Below are positions 1 through 13,882 of a stretch of 64,000 bases of DNA, piece after piece. The position numbers were made by a program, and so were the translations under genes. This DNA is from Epichloe hybrida (Eukaryota; Ascomycota; Sordariomycetes; Hypocreales; Clavicipitaceae), in NCBI GenBank assembly GCA_019022495.1, contig JAFEKR010000028.1, positions 434,001-498,000 of the forward strand, read 5' to 3'. The notes below the pieces were generated by a model. It was not told where the DNA came from. It saw only the letters and a program-made list of their open reading frames with translations, and did not search any database. How positions within the stretch are numbered: position 1 is the stretch's first letter; every line of letters begins with the position of its first letter.

Positions 1-1875
<1,875 letters not shown>

Positions 1876-3144
1876 ATGGGCGTATCATCGTTTCCATCTG
1901 CCTATCTGCATCGTGTGCAATTGTTAGCTGTACGAACATCACACCACGTGAGAGGGTTCGTCCAGGTGTCCGTTCCCAAGGCCGTTCGCCCGCTGGCCTA
2001 TGACCTACACCAGCCTGCGAAACCTCAACAAAGTCATGCAGAAAAGTCACCAATCATTTTCCTTCATGGACTCTTTGGATCTAAGAAGAACAATAGAGGC
2101 ATCAGCAAGTAGGTCGTCGTCCCTTGACACCGGATTCGGGTGAAAGCTCAAACTTTTTCTTCCATAGGATATTGGCGAGAGACTTAGGCGTGGATGTTTA
2201 TGCTCTGGTGAGTTCAAGCTTGTTCAGCGAATGGTTGCAAGGTCACTCAACGAATTTGGGTCGCAAAGGATTTGAGAAACCATGGCGAATCACCCCATCA
2301 CCCACAACATGATTATTGTGCCATGGCAGAAGATGTGTCGGTCTTTATCCAAGACCAGAATCTGGGCAATGTTACTTTGATTGGTCACTCAATGTAAGTC
2401 TGATTTTCAACTGGTCAAATGATCTCCCGTGGTGGTCCATATCTGCAGTAATCGCGGGATGTTAACATTTTCGAAAGGGGGGCCAAGACAGCCATGACCC
2501 TGGCTCTCCGTTCTCCCGAGATGATATCAAATATTGTAGCTGTCGATAATGCTCCTGTCGATATAGCATTGAATAGCGATTTTCTTAAGTACATTAGGGC
2601 GATGAAGAAGATCCAAGACGCGGACATCACTCGTCAAGCCGAAGCAGATGAGATCTTGCAAGCTTTTGAAGAGGTACAAACGCCTGCACAGACACACACA
2701 CAGACACACACACAGACATGATTTTGCTGCTAATTCAGCGCAGTCCCTCCCGATCAGGCAGTTTCTCCTTGGAAACCTCTACAGACCCGCAGGAGGAAGC
2801 ACTCAGAAGTTCCGCATTCCTCTAGATATTCTCAGGAAATCTTTGCCTAAACTTGGCGACTTCCCATTTAAGCAACCGCGAGATCGTCGTTTTGAGAAAC
2901 CTTCCTTGTTTGTGCGTGGGACTAAGAGTCACTACATTGCGGATGATGCAATCCCTGTCATCGGAGAATTTTTTCCTCGGTTTCGCCTCGTAGATGTTGA
3001 TGCTGGACACTGGCTTATATCGGAGCGACCTGAAGCTTTCCGACAAGGTGAGTTTTCTGATGAGTGATACTCATTGATCTCTGAATCATACGGTCTCTAA
3101 TTTGTTGAGCAGCTATTGTTGACTTTTTGCAAGAGGACGTATGA
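1876..3144 (+). CDS. Mitochondrial alpha/beta-hydrolase (Imo32/Eat1/ABHD11 family)
   Basis: This is a serine hydrolase of the alpha/beta fold; relatives are yeast Imo32 and the ester-forming Eat1, and animal ABHD11, all mitochondrial. The first ATG in frame (1876) gives a basic, hydroxylated leader (MGVSSFPSAYLHRVQLL) consistent with mitochondrial import. Visible in order: the oxyanion segment PIIFLHGLFGSKKNN; after an intron ILARDLGVDVYAL; after the next DLRNHGESPHHPQHDY; then the nucleophile elbow GHSM|GG, split by an intron at about 2395-2478; a catalytic Asp in the RGTKSHYIADDAIP region; and the catalytic His in DAGHWLISERP. Five introns. The last exon is AIVDFLQEDV and stop at 3142-3144. 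The third to last intron carries a (CA)n-type run near 2690-2720. The substrate cannot be told from sequence. Confidence 0.9.
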
Positions 3145-3527
3145 AATGCGCCCGTCTATAAATTGAAGGTATTCAGGCCTGTAGATATAAAATATGTGGT
3201 CGAGGTAACTTCTTATCCTAGTAAGACTCGGTTGATACGCAATGACAATCAGTGCCAATTCTTTAGACCCTACTTCCCACGATGCTACATCGCGCAGTTC
3301 CACCTGCCGTTTGGAATATTGCAGCATGGTGTTACACGAGAGTACGAGAGGTCAAAGGGGAAAATACTGTAGAAACAAAGTCCTTTTCATTTTTTGAACC
3401 CTTGATGGAGAAATTGTCCTTCCGATTGCCTATGATGCTACGCCACTATAACCGACACAATGCTGCCCAGGGATTACTACACCACTTATGAGAATCCCTC
3501 TCATCTCGCATTTGTACGTAACCCATT
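3145..3527. other. Convergent 3' region, hydrolase / eS1
   Basis: This is non-coding sequence between two convergent genes and presumably contains both 3' UTRs and polyadenylation sites. No exon or RNA gene is recognisable. Confidence 0.5.
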
Positions 3528-4537
3528 TCAAACCTCAGCCAGAACTCTCTCCTTGAATTCCCGCTCAACCTTCTGACCTTGGTCATCTGTCCCCGACTCT
3601 CCATGAAGGGCCATCAAAGCACCCAAATCAAACTTGGGGGCTTTGAGAAGCTTCACCTTGCGGATGTGTACCTGAACTCAGAAAATTAGCTCGTTTTCAT
3701 GGCTTACAACATCTCGCGTCAGTACATACATTCTGCAAAGGGTAGATTCCAACAGTGGACTTTTCGATCTCACGACCGATAACCTCTGGGATCAACTTCG
3801 ACGTCAGCTGGGTGAGAGTGCAACTAGAGGCCTCGCGCTGAATGATGTCTGTCATCTTGCGTCGAATGGCTCGGATCTGGGAAGAAGCAGCGTAGGTAGT
3901 CTTCTTGATCTGATTAGGGCGGCGCTTGGTGAAGCCGATGGCAAAAAGACGAATGAGGTAGTCATCAGTCGTCTTGACAGTAACGTTGGCTTCGATAAGA
4001 GTCTGCCACTTGCGGACGAGGGATCTAAGTTTGTCTGAAGTGAAGTCGAGGCCATGGAAGTTGGTCAAGCAGTTCTTTCCTTGAACCTCGTCTACGCGCA
4101 GACGAACCTTGCGGAACGAATGCTCCTCATCCTTCTGAAGATCAGCCAAGGAAACCTCAACGATGCGACCCTTCAGAGCATCATTTGCGTTCTTCAGACC
4201 GGTTGTGCGGTTCACCAGGGTTTTGCCAACACTAATTTGCCCGCTGTTAGTCGAGTTGTGACAATCAACTTCGTTTTGTCGACAGTGTAAAGCACTCACT
4301 CTCGGACACTGAAAGAGCTGGGAGCCTTTTTAAATCATGTCAGCAAATCCTGTGATTATTTTGCTAAAATTCGCTTTTTACATACCTTGATAGAGTACCA
4401 ATCCTTGCGAGAGAAAGGGTCGACGGTCTTCTTCTTGAGACCCTTCTTACCCTTAGAGAGTCTCTTGTTCCTAGACATTGTTAGGATCTTGCGTAGAAGC
4501 AATCACAGACTTGCAAAACTCACTTTCCAACCGCCAT
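3528..4537 (-). CDS. RPS1: 40S ribosomal protein S1 (eS1, S3Ae family)
   Basis: This is a small-subunit ribosomal protein near the mRNA exit site. Exon 1 is only 14 nt (4524-4537, ATG GCG GTT GGA AA) and encodes MAVG plus two bases of the next Lys. A 53-nt intron (4471-4523, branch CTAAC) joins it to [20 protein letters not shown] (exon 2, 4386-4470). Exon 3 encodes APSSFSVR, then the long exon begins [11 protein letters not shown] and contains [20 protein letters not shown] and [17 protein letters not shown]. The last exon starts [17 protein letters not shown] and ends RVLAEV with TGA at 3528-3530. Lengths and motifs match the eS1 family throughout. A scan by open frame alone would start the protein wrongly at an internal ATG at 4478. 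High intron density near the 5' end is usual for fungal ribosomal protein genes. Confidence 0.95.
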
Positions 4538-5957
4538 GTTCGCTGGCCGATATGTAAGCAGTTGGAGAAACTGGTGATGCTGGAAGGATTGGTGGAGGGG
4601 CAAGAATATTTTCAATTCTTGTGTGCACCAGTGAAAGTCTAAGCGAGCTAGGTAACAGAAGTGGAAAATCCTTCCCCCGGGCCCACAAATTTCTCTCACC
4701 ACTTCAAACACTGTCACGTGTTTCTCTCTGAGGCTTTAGTTACGCTGCTGCGGAAATTGGCAACCACGACTCGCCTCGTCACAATACACCCCAATTTTCC
4801 TGCTTATCTGCCACTCCTCATTTGGCTTTAAACTATCCGCTGGAGATGCTTAGCAAACCACATCCCCTTCGTCTTCGTCATATGTTACAGAATATGTGGA
4901 AAGCCTCGAGCAACAGCCTATCCTCGAAAAGAATCCAGATCTCTGATGAGGCTCTAGCATTAGACAGACACTGACAAAACGACTGAAACTAATCATTGAA
5001 CACTATGCTACAGAACCGTCTACTAGAACTCTATGGTTGCCCGAATTAAGCGGCATCATAAACGCCGGGAAAGTGCTGGATTTTGCATGGGCTAGTCATT
5101 TCCTACTTCTTCAACCGTCGATGACCCCGCTGACGAGCTGTTGATTCAAAACATCTGGCAAACCTACTGATGGGCCCCTTAAAGTCAAGGTTCTGGTAAG
5201 CTGACAATGAGCTGGATGAATCAGCTTAACTTTCCTTAAACCAGAAAGACTGCCTTAATAGTACACTGTAATACAAATTTGTAATTTACCAACAGCTAAA
5301 GATTATCTTTTCCTTCTTAGTATTTATTATAGACAATAATGCATGTCCCTTTGAGTGCGCGTAACCGACTTTTGAGTGAGCTTGACATAGTAGGAAGTAC
5401 CTATACTATCATGCAATGTATTTAGTCAGAAACCTAATAGTCCAATGCCTCACTGAGGTCTTCGCGCACTCAAAGGAAATGACTGGTATATCAATAGGAG
5501 CAAATGGTGAAGCTGTGGTTAACGTATCTTGGATGCCCGCGTTGTCGTGTTACTGTCGTCGTCCGAATCCACTTGCACAAGCGAAGCGCTTGGAATGAAG
5601 GTGATCGGTGTAGTATACGTGCAACCTTTGGGAAAACCTAAGATGTCAGTATCACTCAATCGCTGCACTGCCATTCATGCTGTATACAACGTGACACTCG
5701 TTTGAGCAACAGAATAAGACGGGCTAGATTTTAGCCACTCACGAACTTAAATCTTGGTCTTTCATATTCTGTGACTAATTTAAACTTGTAGATAAGGTAA
5801 ACAGTGATTAGACTGTACTATTTCTATACTTAATGTATATAAAGCTCTAGGCAGTCTAAGGATATGCCGCAATACTAATTATCCCCGAAGAGAGTTCAAT
5901 GGTCGATGCTATGAAGCGGTTATAGGTTGGTTTGACAAGCAACTTGAATTGGCCAAC
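4538..5957. other. 1.4-kb gene-poor region between eS1 promoter and URC1 3' end
   Basis: The right part (about 5200-5950) is visibly AT-rich. I find no complete gene. Two things stand out: a stop-free, protein-like stretch on the + strand at about 4975-5145 that matches nothing I recognise, and an imperfect inverted repeat at 5349-5478, listed separately. The 5' UTR and promoter of eS1 must lie at the left end. Confidence 0.5.
5349..5478. repeat. Imperfect palindrome, 14-bp perfect terminal arms
   Basis: CCTTTGAGTGCGCG near 5349-5362 is the exact reverse complement of CGCGCACTCAAAGG at about 5465-5478. Inside these arms the similarity continues imperfectly (AGTGAG..TAGTAGG on the left against the complement of CCTAATAGTCC..CTCACT on the right), so roughly 45 nt on each side could pair around a central loop. 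It lies in the AT-rich gene-free stretch some 480 bp beyond the URC1 stop codon. It could be a MITE-like relic or a transcribed hairpin. No target-site duplication is obvious. Confidence 0.6.
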
Positions 5958-8571
5958 TTACTCTTCCCACATTCGTCCCTGGACGGATTGGAGTTCCTCG
6001 GCCGTAAGACGCTTTCCAGCGGTAAAGTACCCTTTGAACATCTTTTTAGTATGTTTACACTTATATCAACCACTATGTGAAAACTCACCCGCATTTATCT
6101 TTGCATCGATCTCAACCCGCGAATCAGCAGGAATCAAGTCTTCGGGTAGCTCAACTCGTTCTAAGATAGGGATGCTGTTTTGTTGTTAGGTTTCGTACGA
6201 AACTTCCACCTATAGAACGTGGTTCAACCTACCCCTGCCCGACGATTGCATCATGCTTCATGCTGCCAAAACTTATTAATAATATTTCAAGATATAATGA
6301 CGCGTCTGCGTCATCTGTGTCATCGGAAGTACTCACTTGCTCATGCTTAGCATCCTATCAATTTTCTTAATGCCTAGCCAATGCAGGATATCTGGCATGA
6401 GAGCTTGAAAACGCATGTCTTTAACTCCGGCTATGTTCTCCGTTCTTAAGAAGTAGTCGGAAGCTCGATCTTCGCCACGTTTACGAGCATTATAGACCAC
6501 TTCTGCTAGTCAGTTTTGATTTCGAATCCTAAGTAACAATGAAACAAGGCGAGAGCAAAACCCACAGTACTAAGAGTGATTTCCGTTAGTCATGAGCACC
6601 ATGTTTTGTAGATTACAGACCTAGTGAAGGCGAAACAAGGAACATGGAAATACGTACCTTGGTGACCTCACCCAGTGCCCTGCCCTCTTTCCTGAAGTAA
6701 ATTACCACACCACTTCCGCCGTTTTGTGCCTCTTTAACGGCCTCTTCGATACCGAAAATGAGGTAGGGACGACATGTGCAAATGTCAGAACCGAATACAT
6801 CGCTTCCATTGCACTAGGGCAGTTAGAATATCCACAGAATAGGCAGGATTGAATGATACCTCACCTCGTCATGAATGCGTAAAGACAATCGCACATGCTC
6901 ATCTGACATCTTGTCTGGATCTCCAAAGCAGTACACGGTCAATCCGCCTTTTCATTATTAGTGACGAGAAACAGGAAAAAGGTAAAGAAAGTCAGTTCAA
7001 TGCATACCAATTGGGGGCAAGAAAACTTTTATGTCGCCACGCGTGATCAACTGTGTTTTATTAGCATCAACGACAATCCTTTTCAATCAGGATACGAACT
7101 TCGGGGTAGCTGCCGCCAGTGTGCTCGAATAGCGACCGGCGAAGCGTTCCTTCATCTGATTTGGCGTTAAATAAACCCCCTTTGAAGTAAACGAGACCAT
7201 TGACGCACCAATACCGAACCTTTCCGCAACACCAGGAAGATACCAGACCTAAAGTCAAAGAATTAGACATGAATGCTAAGTTCAAAAGAAAAGACTTACT
7301 GGTTCAACAGCGAACTTGGTAACGGCAAGTTCGCCGAGTTCGTTGAGGCACACTTTGCCATCTGGCACACTTGAGGCATGGTTAGCATGCCATTGCATTG
7401 CCACAAGAGAACAATATTTTCCCCTCACAGTCGCCCCTTTGTAACGCTATCTTCGAGTTCGGGGAGCTAACAATGTCAGTTGTGAAGTATATCAAGTAAG
7501 TTCTTTACACACAAACACGTTGTGGTCCAGAGGGTAAGGCCTACTCTCATGTGCGCTTTAGTGATGGCAATTGTCGGTCGTACATCAACTATACATAATT
7601 AGATGCATCAGGCGGACTTCAGGTAGCAAGTGGCTTACCTTGTTCTTGTTTCAGGATGTCTTTAAATATCCATGGGGTTAAATGACCCCATGGATCCATG
7701 GCTACAATCTTACGGGGGTCTCCCCAGTGAAGAAAAGGACCAATTTGGGCAGCAGGCTCAGTATTCGTAAAATCAGGCCTTTCGAATGGATGTCATGAGT
7801 TACTATTAGCTCTATCACTGTAGAATGGCCACACACCTGTGATCGACGTTGAGCTCCTTACTAGCGACAGCTAGGGCATAGTAAATGGCATACGATCCTC
7901 CACTGTATTTATCTGTTAATGTAGCTCCTTGCTTATGCTTAGTGTTTAAACTTACTGAGCTAATGCAAGATTAATGGTGAGGAAGTGAATCAGAATATAC
8001 TCCCGAGTAAGAGCGATGCTTGAACCAACCTCCAATAGCTATGTCGTAGTTAGCAGTCGATAATACCCCGTCCATCTCAGTCAAGTTTGACCACAAACCG
8101 TTGCGACGCCTTATAGTAGACGGAGACCGAGAAACTACGACTGGGCCGCGTTTCAGTGGGTCAGGATTGCCCCAATTCATTACCAAAGGAGCAATTCCGA
8201 TTTGCTTCGGATACGTCCTAAACGCCTGTAAGCTTTTCATTTCTCAAACTCGTGTCAAGAGGGGAGTTTACTTACGTAAGAACAATGCGAGATGTCAGGT
8301 TAGATCGAAAGCCTGGAGCTGGGACAGCCTGGACTGGGATAGAGGTGCTGTCCTTGGAGTTCTGATGGAGGGCATCTGAGCTAGACATAGCATACGATGC
8401 ATCGTAGTCGAGCACATCAGCCAAGGCGAGAGCTTGAGGAGAAGCAGTAGCTTTGGACTCCTGAGCATTCAATCTTTCCGTCAGAGTCTCAACCGAGGTC
8501 AACAACTGTGTCTGACTTCGTTGAATGTGGCGGAGAGTGTCCAATATGGTGTCATTGGGGTTTGCAGCCAT
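5958..8571 (-). CDS. URC1: URC1-type GTP cyclohydrolase II-like protein (uracil catabolism)
   Basis: URC1 proteins carry an N-terminal GTP_CH_N domain and a C-terminal GTP cyclohydrolase II-like domain; in the yeast Lachancea kluyveri URC1 is required for the URC pathway of uracil degradation. Here the ATG at 8571 opens MAANPNDTILDTLRHIQRSQ, followed over many small exons by PLVMNWGNPDPLKRGPVV, STANYDIAIG|GSYAIYYALAVASKE, HWGDPRKIVAMDPWGHL, VDVRPTIAITKAHMR and EPVWYLPGVAERFGIDE. The cyclohydrolase site reads CNGSDVFGSDICTCRP and keeps all three zinc-type Cys; then IYFRKEGRALGEVTK, VKDMRFQALMPDILHWLG and RMLSMS. The stop TAA is at 5958-5960. An upstream in-frame ATG at 8688 would add 39 residues. 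At least ten exons; inner borders are approximate. A UPRT gene lies 1.4 kb upstream of its start. Confidence 0.88.
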
Positions 8572-9281
8572 TATCGGAGAAGGGGTCACGTTGAGAAGTC
8601 TAATATTGCGTGTCTGATTGGAAAAGAGTAGGTAAAGGACCAGGTACACCAAATGGATAGAAGGAGAGATAGTTCTTGGCTGGGTCATTCAAATTTACAA
8701 AACACGAGACCGCCATGTCAGTGAGGAGGCGGCCTGGCCTTGGTTGGATGTGCCCCTCCTTTATCACACGGGATCTTGCATACCTACCTAGCTAGCTAGG
8801 TAGCTAGGTACAGAAGGTGACAGTGACAGTGACTAGGTTTCCTAGCTGCCCTGCCATTAACAACATTCTGTGAAAAGGACCAAGCGGAGCATTCGTTTCT
8901 GTTCTGTTGCGGCTGCATTCGCAAAATGGCTATGAAATTGATCAAAAACACGCATTGGCGACGCCGTCATGTTGAGCAGCAACCACAATCACAGCGCAGT
9001 GACTTTCCCTCTTTGCAGCGTCCGCCATTTGCTTATTTAATTAAATTCGTGAATTTCCCTAGAGGAGGGAGTACATGTCTCGGTCCTCGGCCCCTCGGCG
9101 GAGAAAGTGTCAGCTCGATTACATAACATAAGTTTAGCCTCTGAAGTCATTGTCTGCATTATCGATAAGGTCAACCAACACAGACAGGCCATCCATCCTC
9201 CGCCGACGTCTTGGTAAGTACTCGCTATCGCTATCCTGCATTCACAACGCTTCACCCAACAGCCCGTTTCTAACCATCACT
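8572..9281. promoter_or_regulatory. Divergent promoter region URC1 / ELF1
   Basis: This 710-bp region lies between two divergent start codons. It contains a self-complementary run of TAGGTA/AGCTAG units at about 8783-8812, followed by GTGACAGTGACAGTGACTAG (8818-8835). The CTAGC/TAGGTA pattern recurs in several other intergenic regions of the window. No coding exon is recognised, although an in-frame N-terminal extension of URC1 to 8688 is possible. Confidence 0.5.
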
Positions 9282-9869
9282 ATGGGAAAGCGCAAGAAGT
9301 CGTCACGGAAGCCCATGGGACCCAAAAAGGTTTTGTGATCCGAATATCGCACATCGTTTGCGTGCAGGCTTTTAACGAGTAGTTTTAGTCTGATCCGTTA
9401 CCATCAACGTTCACGTGTCTGTTCTGCAACCACGAGAAGTCTGTCAGCGTGAAGCTAGATAGAAAAGCGGGAGTCGGACAATTAGATTGTCGAATTTGTG
9501 GACAAAAATTTCAGTGCGCTGTAAATTGTCCGTTGCGCACCCTTCCCAAGAATACGTCGTGGTTTTTTTTTTGGCGCTGACTGATTGCAGATCTCTCTGC
9601 AGCCGTCGATGTTTATGGAGAGTGGGTAGATGCTGCAGGTGAGGATCTCCCTCCATTTCACTCCTTTTACACGCATGCATGCTGCAAATACAAATGTTGA
9701 CTTCCGCCTGTGATTAGACGCGGTCGCGAAAGAAGATACTACGAACAGTAGATATGAAGGCTCGGCGAGGACACCCAAATCATTAAAACGAAGTCAAAAT
9801 GACAGGCATGCTGGTACAGATGAGGAGGGCGGCGAAGGAGTATTTGCAGATGATGACGACTACCAATAA
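9282..9869 (+). CDS. ELF1: Transcription elongation factor Elf1 (zinc finger)
   Basis: Elf1 is a small elongation factor that travels with RNA polymerase II through chromatin together with Spt4/5. Four exons (9282-9329, 9389-9527, 9591-9638, 9718-9869) sum to 387 nt and encode 128 aa with a closed frame. The order is the basic tail MGKRKKSSRKPMGPKK, first Cys pair TCLFCNHEKSVSVKLDRKAG, second Cys pair LDCRICGQKFQCAVN, the hallmark YLSAAVDVYGEWVDAAD, then an acidic tail ending EGVFADDDDYQ. The exon 2 donor is GTCCGT rather than GTRAGT; it is accepted because only this junction restores NYLSAAVDVY. The gene converges with the UPRT gene, with only 119 bp between stop codons. Confidence 0.92.
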
Positions 9870-9988
9870 ATCGGTAACAGCAGCTATACGTGACGACATT
9901 CTCTCTCGACGGTTCACTCGACTTATGCGAAACTTTGCGTTCGTGACACATAGCATAACATATGCTGCAATACTACAATCCAAAGCAC

Positions 9989-11361
<1,373 letters not shown>

Positions 11362-12420
11362 TTATTCGTCTCTAATAATTTCCTCACTATCTGGTACAGT
11401 ACTATGAAAATTGATATGTTTCCAGTCCTCTAGCTCCTCAGTGACTGATCGCATTCTGTCACGAATGCTCTCAATCGCGTAGCTCCCTAGTAGTAATCGT
11501 AAGGGAGGATACGAACAATGAGCCAGTTGCCAGATAAGCTCGGCACATTTCACTGCACTTGTTGGCTGGCGATCTCCAAGCCACTGAACCATTCTGCGTG
11601 CATGTAGTGCAGGTGAGGTTGCGGACGCGTATCCATCACTTGGAGGCTTAATCAAGAAATGTCCCCACGTAGGCAAAGTACTGTTATCAGTATCCGGCTC
11701 ATCGCGTCTCACCAACCCAGGCTCTATTAGAGTGGCCTTGATATTGAACGAGTCGGTTTCATAGAGCATTGCTTCAGTCAATCCTTCAACTGCATATTTG
11801 GTAGCACAGTATGGGCCTAATCCGGGCACGCCGAGGGCTCCGGATGTTGAGCTGAATATCAAATAGCGTCCGCTATTTTGTCTCCTGAAGTATGGCAAAG
11901 TAGCATGAATTATATGAAGGGTTCCTATAAAGTTGGTCTCGAACTGGTTTCTTAGGTCATGTTCATCTTGGTCCTCGCAAGAGCCGATAACACCATAGCC
12001 AGAACAGTTGGCGACAACGTCAAATCGTCGAAATTTCTCAAGTGTTTTTTGTACCACAACAGCTACTGATTCACGGCAGCGCACGTCACAGAGTGACCTA
12101 AGACAGTTTTGATGTAGGGTTGTCATGCCATTGGCATTGTTTTCATGAACTCTACCAACCGTCGTGACAAGGTCACCTCGGGAGAGCGCACACTTGACAA
12201 GAGATCGACCCATATGGCCAGTTCCCCCGAAGATCTGTATGAGGCTTCAGTCAGTAGTTGGAAAATGTGAATAATGTCAAAGAGGACATACAATCCAAAC
12301 AAGTGGCCGGGGAGAGCCAGAATGTGGAGGATCACAGCTCGTTGGGAGTTGTAGACGGGGCTTGTTAGTATTGCCTTCTGGTAAGTCTGTTGCACTATCG
12401 CAGGTGTTTTTCTCCTCCAT
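11362..12420 (-). CDS. Short-chain dehydrogenase/reductase with degenerate nucleotide-binding motif
   Basis: This is a classical-SDR-type oxidoreductase of unknown substrate. The ATG at 12420 opens MEEKNTCDSATDLPEG. Exon 1 ends RPLVWIV at a GTATGT donor, and exon 2 starts IFGGTGHMGRSLVKCALSRG. Further landmarks are NFIGTLHIIHATLPYFRRQ, catalytic Ser region FSSTSGALGVPG, YCATK (YxxxK), and IEPGLVRRDEPD; stop at 11362. In typical members the first loop is TGxxxGxG; here it reads FGGTGHMG, so the leading Thr and the second Gly are replaced (by Phe and His) although YxxxK and Ser are intact. About 330 aa, one intron. Neighbours do not point to a pathway. Confidence 0.85.
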
Positions 12421-12721
12421 CTTATTTAGAGCGAAAGGGCCCTGGCTAGACGAGCGGATACGAAGAATGATGCTCGGGCGAAACGAAAGTGGGAAGTACA
12501 TAAATAAATATGTGAAGGACCAGCACGGCCATGAATGCGGGGACCTCGTGGTGTGGTGCTCTATGTATATCTCTATGTATGTACGTATGTACGTAGGTGC
12601 CATGGCATTATCCCTTGTTCAGCGAATGTTCAATGCCCATAGGCCTAATTAGTAATGTAGTTTATTTCTCATACTATAAGCCAGGAAACCTCACAACACA
12701 GCAATAAGTCTTACTGTCTAC
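12421..12721. promoter_or_regulatory. Promoter region of SDR / 3' region of ARD
   Basis: This 301-bp gap lies between two genes on the same strand. It contains overlapping TATGTA/GTACGTATGTACGTAGG repeats at about 12560-12597, which are alternately self-complementary. No exon is recognised. Confidence 0.4.
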
Positions 12722-13414
12722 TTATCCAGCCAGAAATTGTTTAACATACTGTTCACGAAAAGAGTTTCCATCCAAATATCTACCCCTGTTCAACGGCGTC
12801 CATTTTGGCTCATCTTTGAAAAGTCGCATTGCATGTACGAACTGTCCCAGCCAGCCAAACTAATTAGCAGTTTGCTTGAATATAGCCAGCGGCTGGCTCT
12901 AAGACCAAGACGGGATTGGAGTGGTCACGTACATTTTCCTCATCAATGGTAAATCGGTGATAGATACCAGCGGGAAGAATAAGCAGGTCGTCCTTTTCCA
13001 GCCGTACGCGAACCCACTCGTCGTCCTTGCTCCTTACATCAAAGAAGCCTTGTCCACCTTTGATGTAACGGATTTCTTCATCCTCATGCAAGTGTTCATG
13101 GAAAAACATCTTTACTTTCTCCTCGTAAGCCTCACCCATACTTTCCGGGGACACTGTGATTTCATCTCGATTCTTATACCCTCGATCTGCGGCCAATTTG
13201 TCTACATCTTGGATATTCGGAAAACGGTAATAGAGCACACCCAATCTACTAAGCGCATCGGCATCGATAGCTCGGCCCGAGTCGTGGGGAAGGCGCTGGT
13301 CGCCCTAACTTATTTCGTGAGAAACGCCACTTATTGCAGGTTTTGTTGTTGTAGCGTAGTTGTCGTCTGTACAGGCTCGCTTACCGGTAAGTTATCGTAC
13401 AGATATGCCTTCAT
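12722..13414 (-). CDS. ADI1: Acireductone dioxygenase (methionine salvage)
   Basis: This cupin enzyme oxidises acireductone to the keto acid precursor of methionine in the methylthioadenosine salvage pathway. Exon 1 (start 13414) encodes [10 protein letters not shown]. After an intron beginning GTAAGC, exon 2 continues [30 protein letters not shown] and [15 protein letters not shown]. The metal site is [19 protein letters not shown] (His-x-His-x4-Glu) with the second His in [12 protein letters not shown]. After a second intron the end is [20 protein letters not shown] to YVKQFLAG, stop TAA at 12722-12724. The full family length is present and all four metal ligands are visible. Confidence 0.95.
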
Positions 13415-13882
13415 GTTCTTGCACAGTGGGGTTAGCAAGATATGTGCAAGTATTCCCACTGTTAACAGTTCTAGATGCGGAACAGATAGTTAGACACAGA
13501 GGTGATGGGCGTGAGGCAAGCCAGTCAGTCTGATACTTGGCAGGCTGAATATTATCAATATTAAATACGGAGTAGAGTACCTTATTAAAGGCGCAATATT
13601 CTGCCGCCCCCTCTTTCTTACCTACCTTAGTACCTACCTAGTGGGGTAGCTAGGCTATGAGCCACACTTTCGCTGCTTTTAGTTAAAATCCTGCTGCAGA
13701 CTCAATCACTCCTATAATCAGCGTTATTGCTTCGGCTTCGGCTTCGTCATTACCAAACATAATTTCTGCTCTTCAAAGTTACTACGAGTCCCGGCCCCTT
13801 GTACGCGCACATGACAAAAGATGGCAAGCAGTATGGTTGGTTGTATTTATCGCTTGGCTAAAGCTTGAGCTCGAGCTCGTTG
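13415..13882. promoter_or_regulatory. ARD promoter and derlin 3' region
   Basis: This 468-bp stretch has no exon. It contains a TACGGAGTA motif (about 13566), a CTACCTTAGTACCTACCTAG block (13622-13641) of the same kind as at 8785 and 19697, and a small CTTCGG tandem (13731-13747). Confidence 0.45.

Noticed and set aside
4930..4980. Possible box C/D snoRNA (TGATGA then CTGA) upstream of eS1
   Set aside because: Only the two short boxes are seen, with no terminal stem or complementarity I could define.
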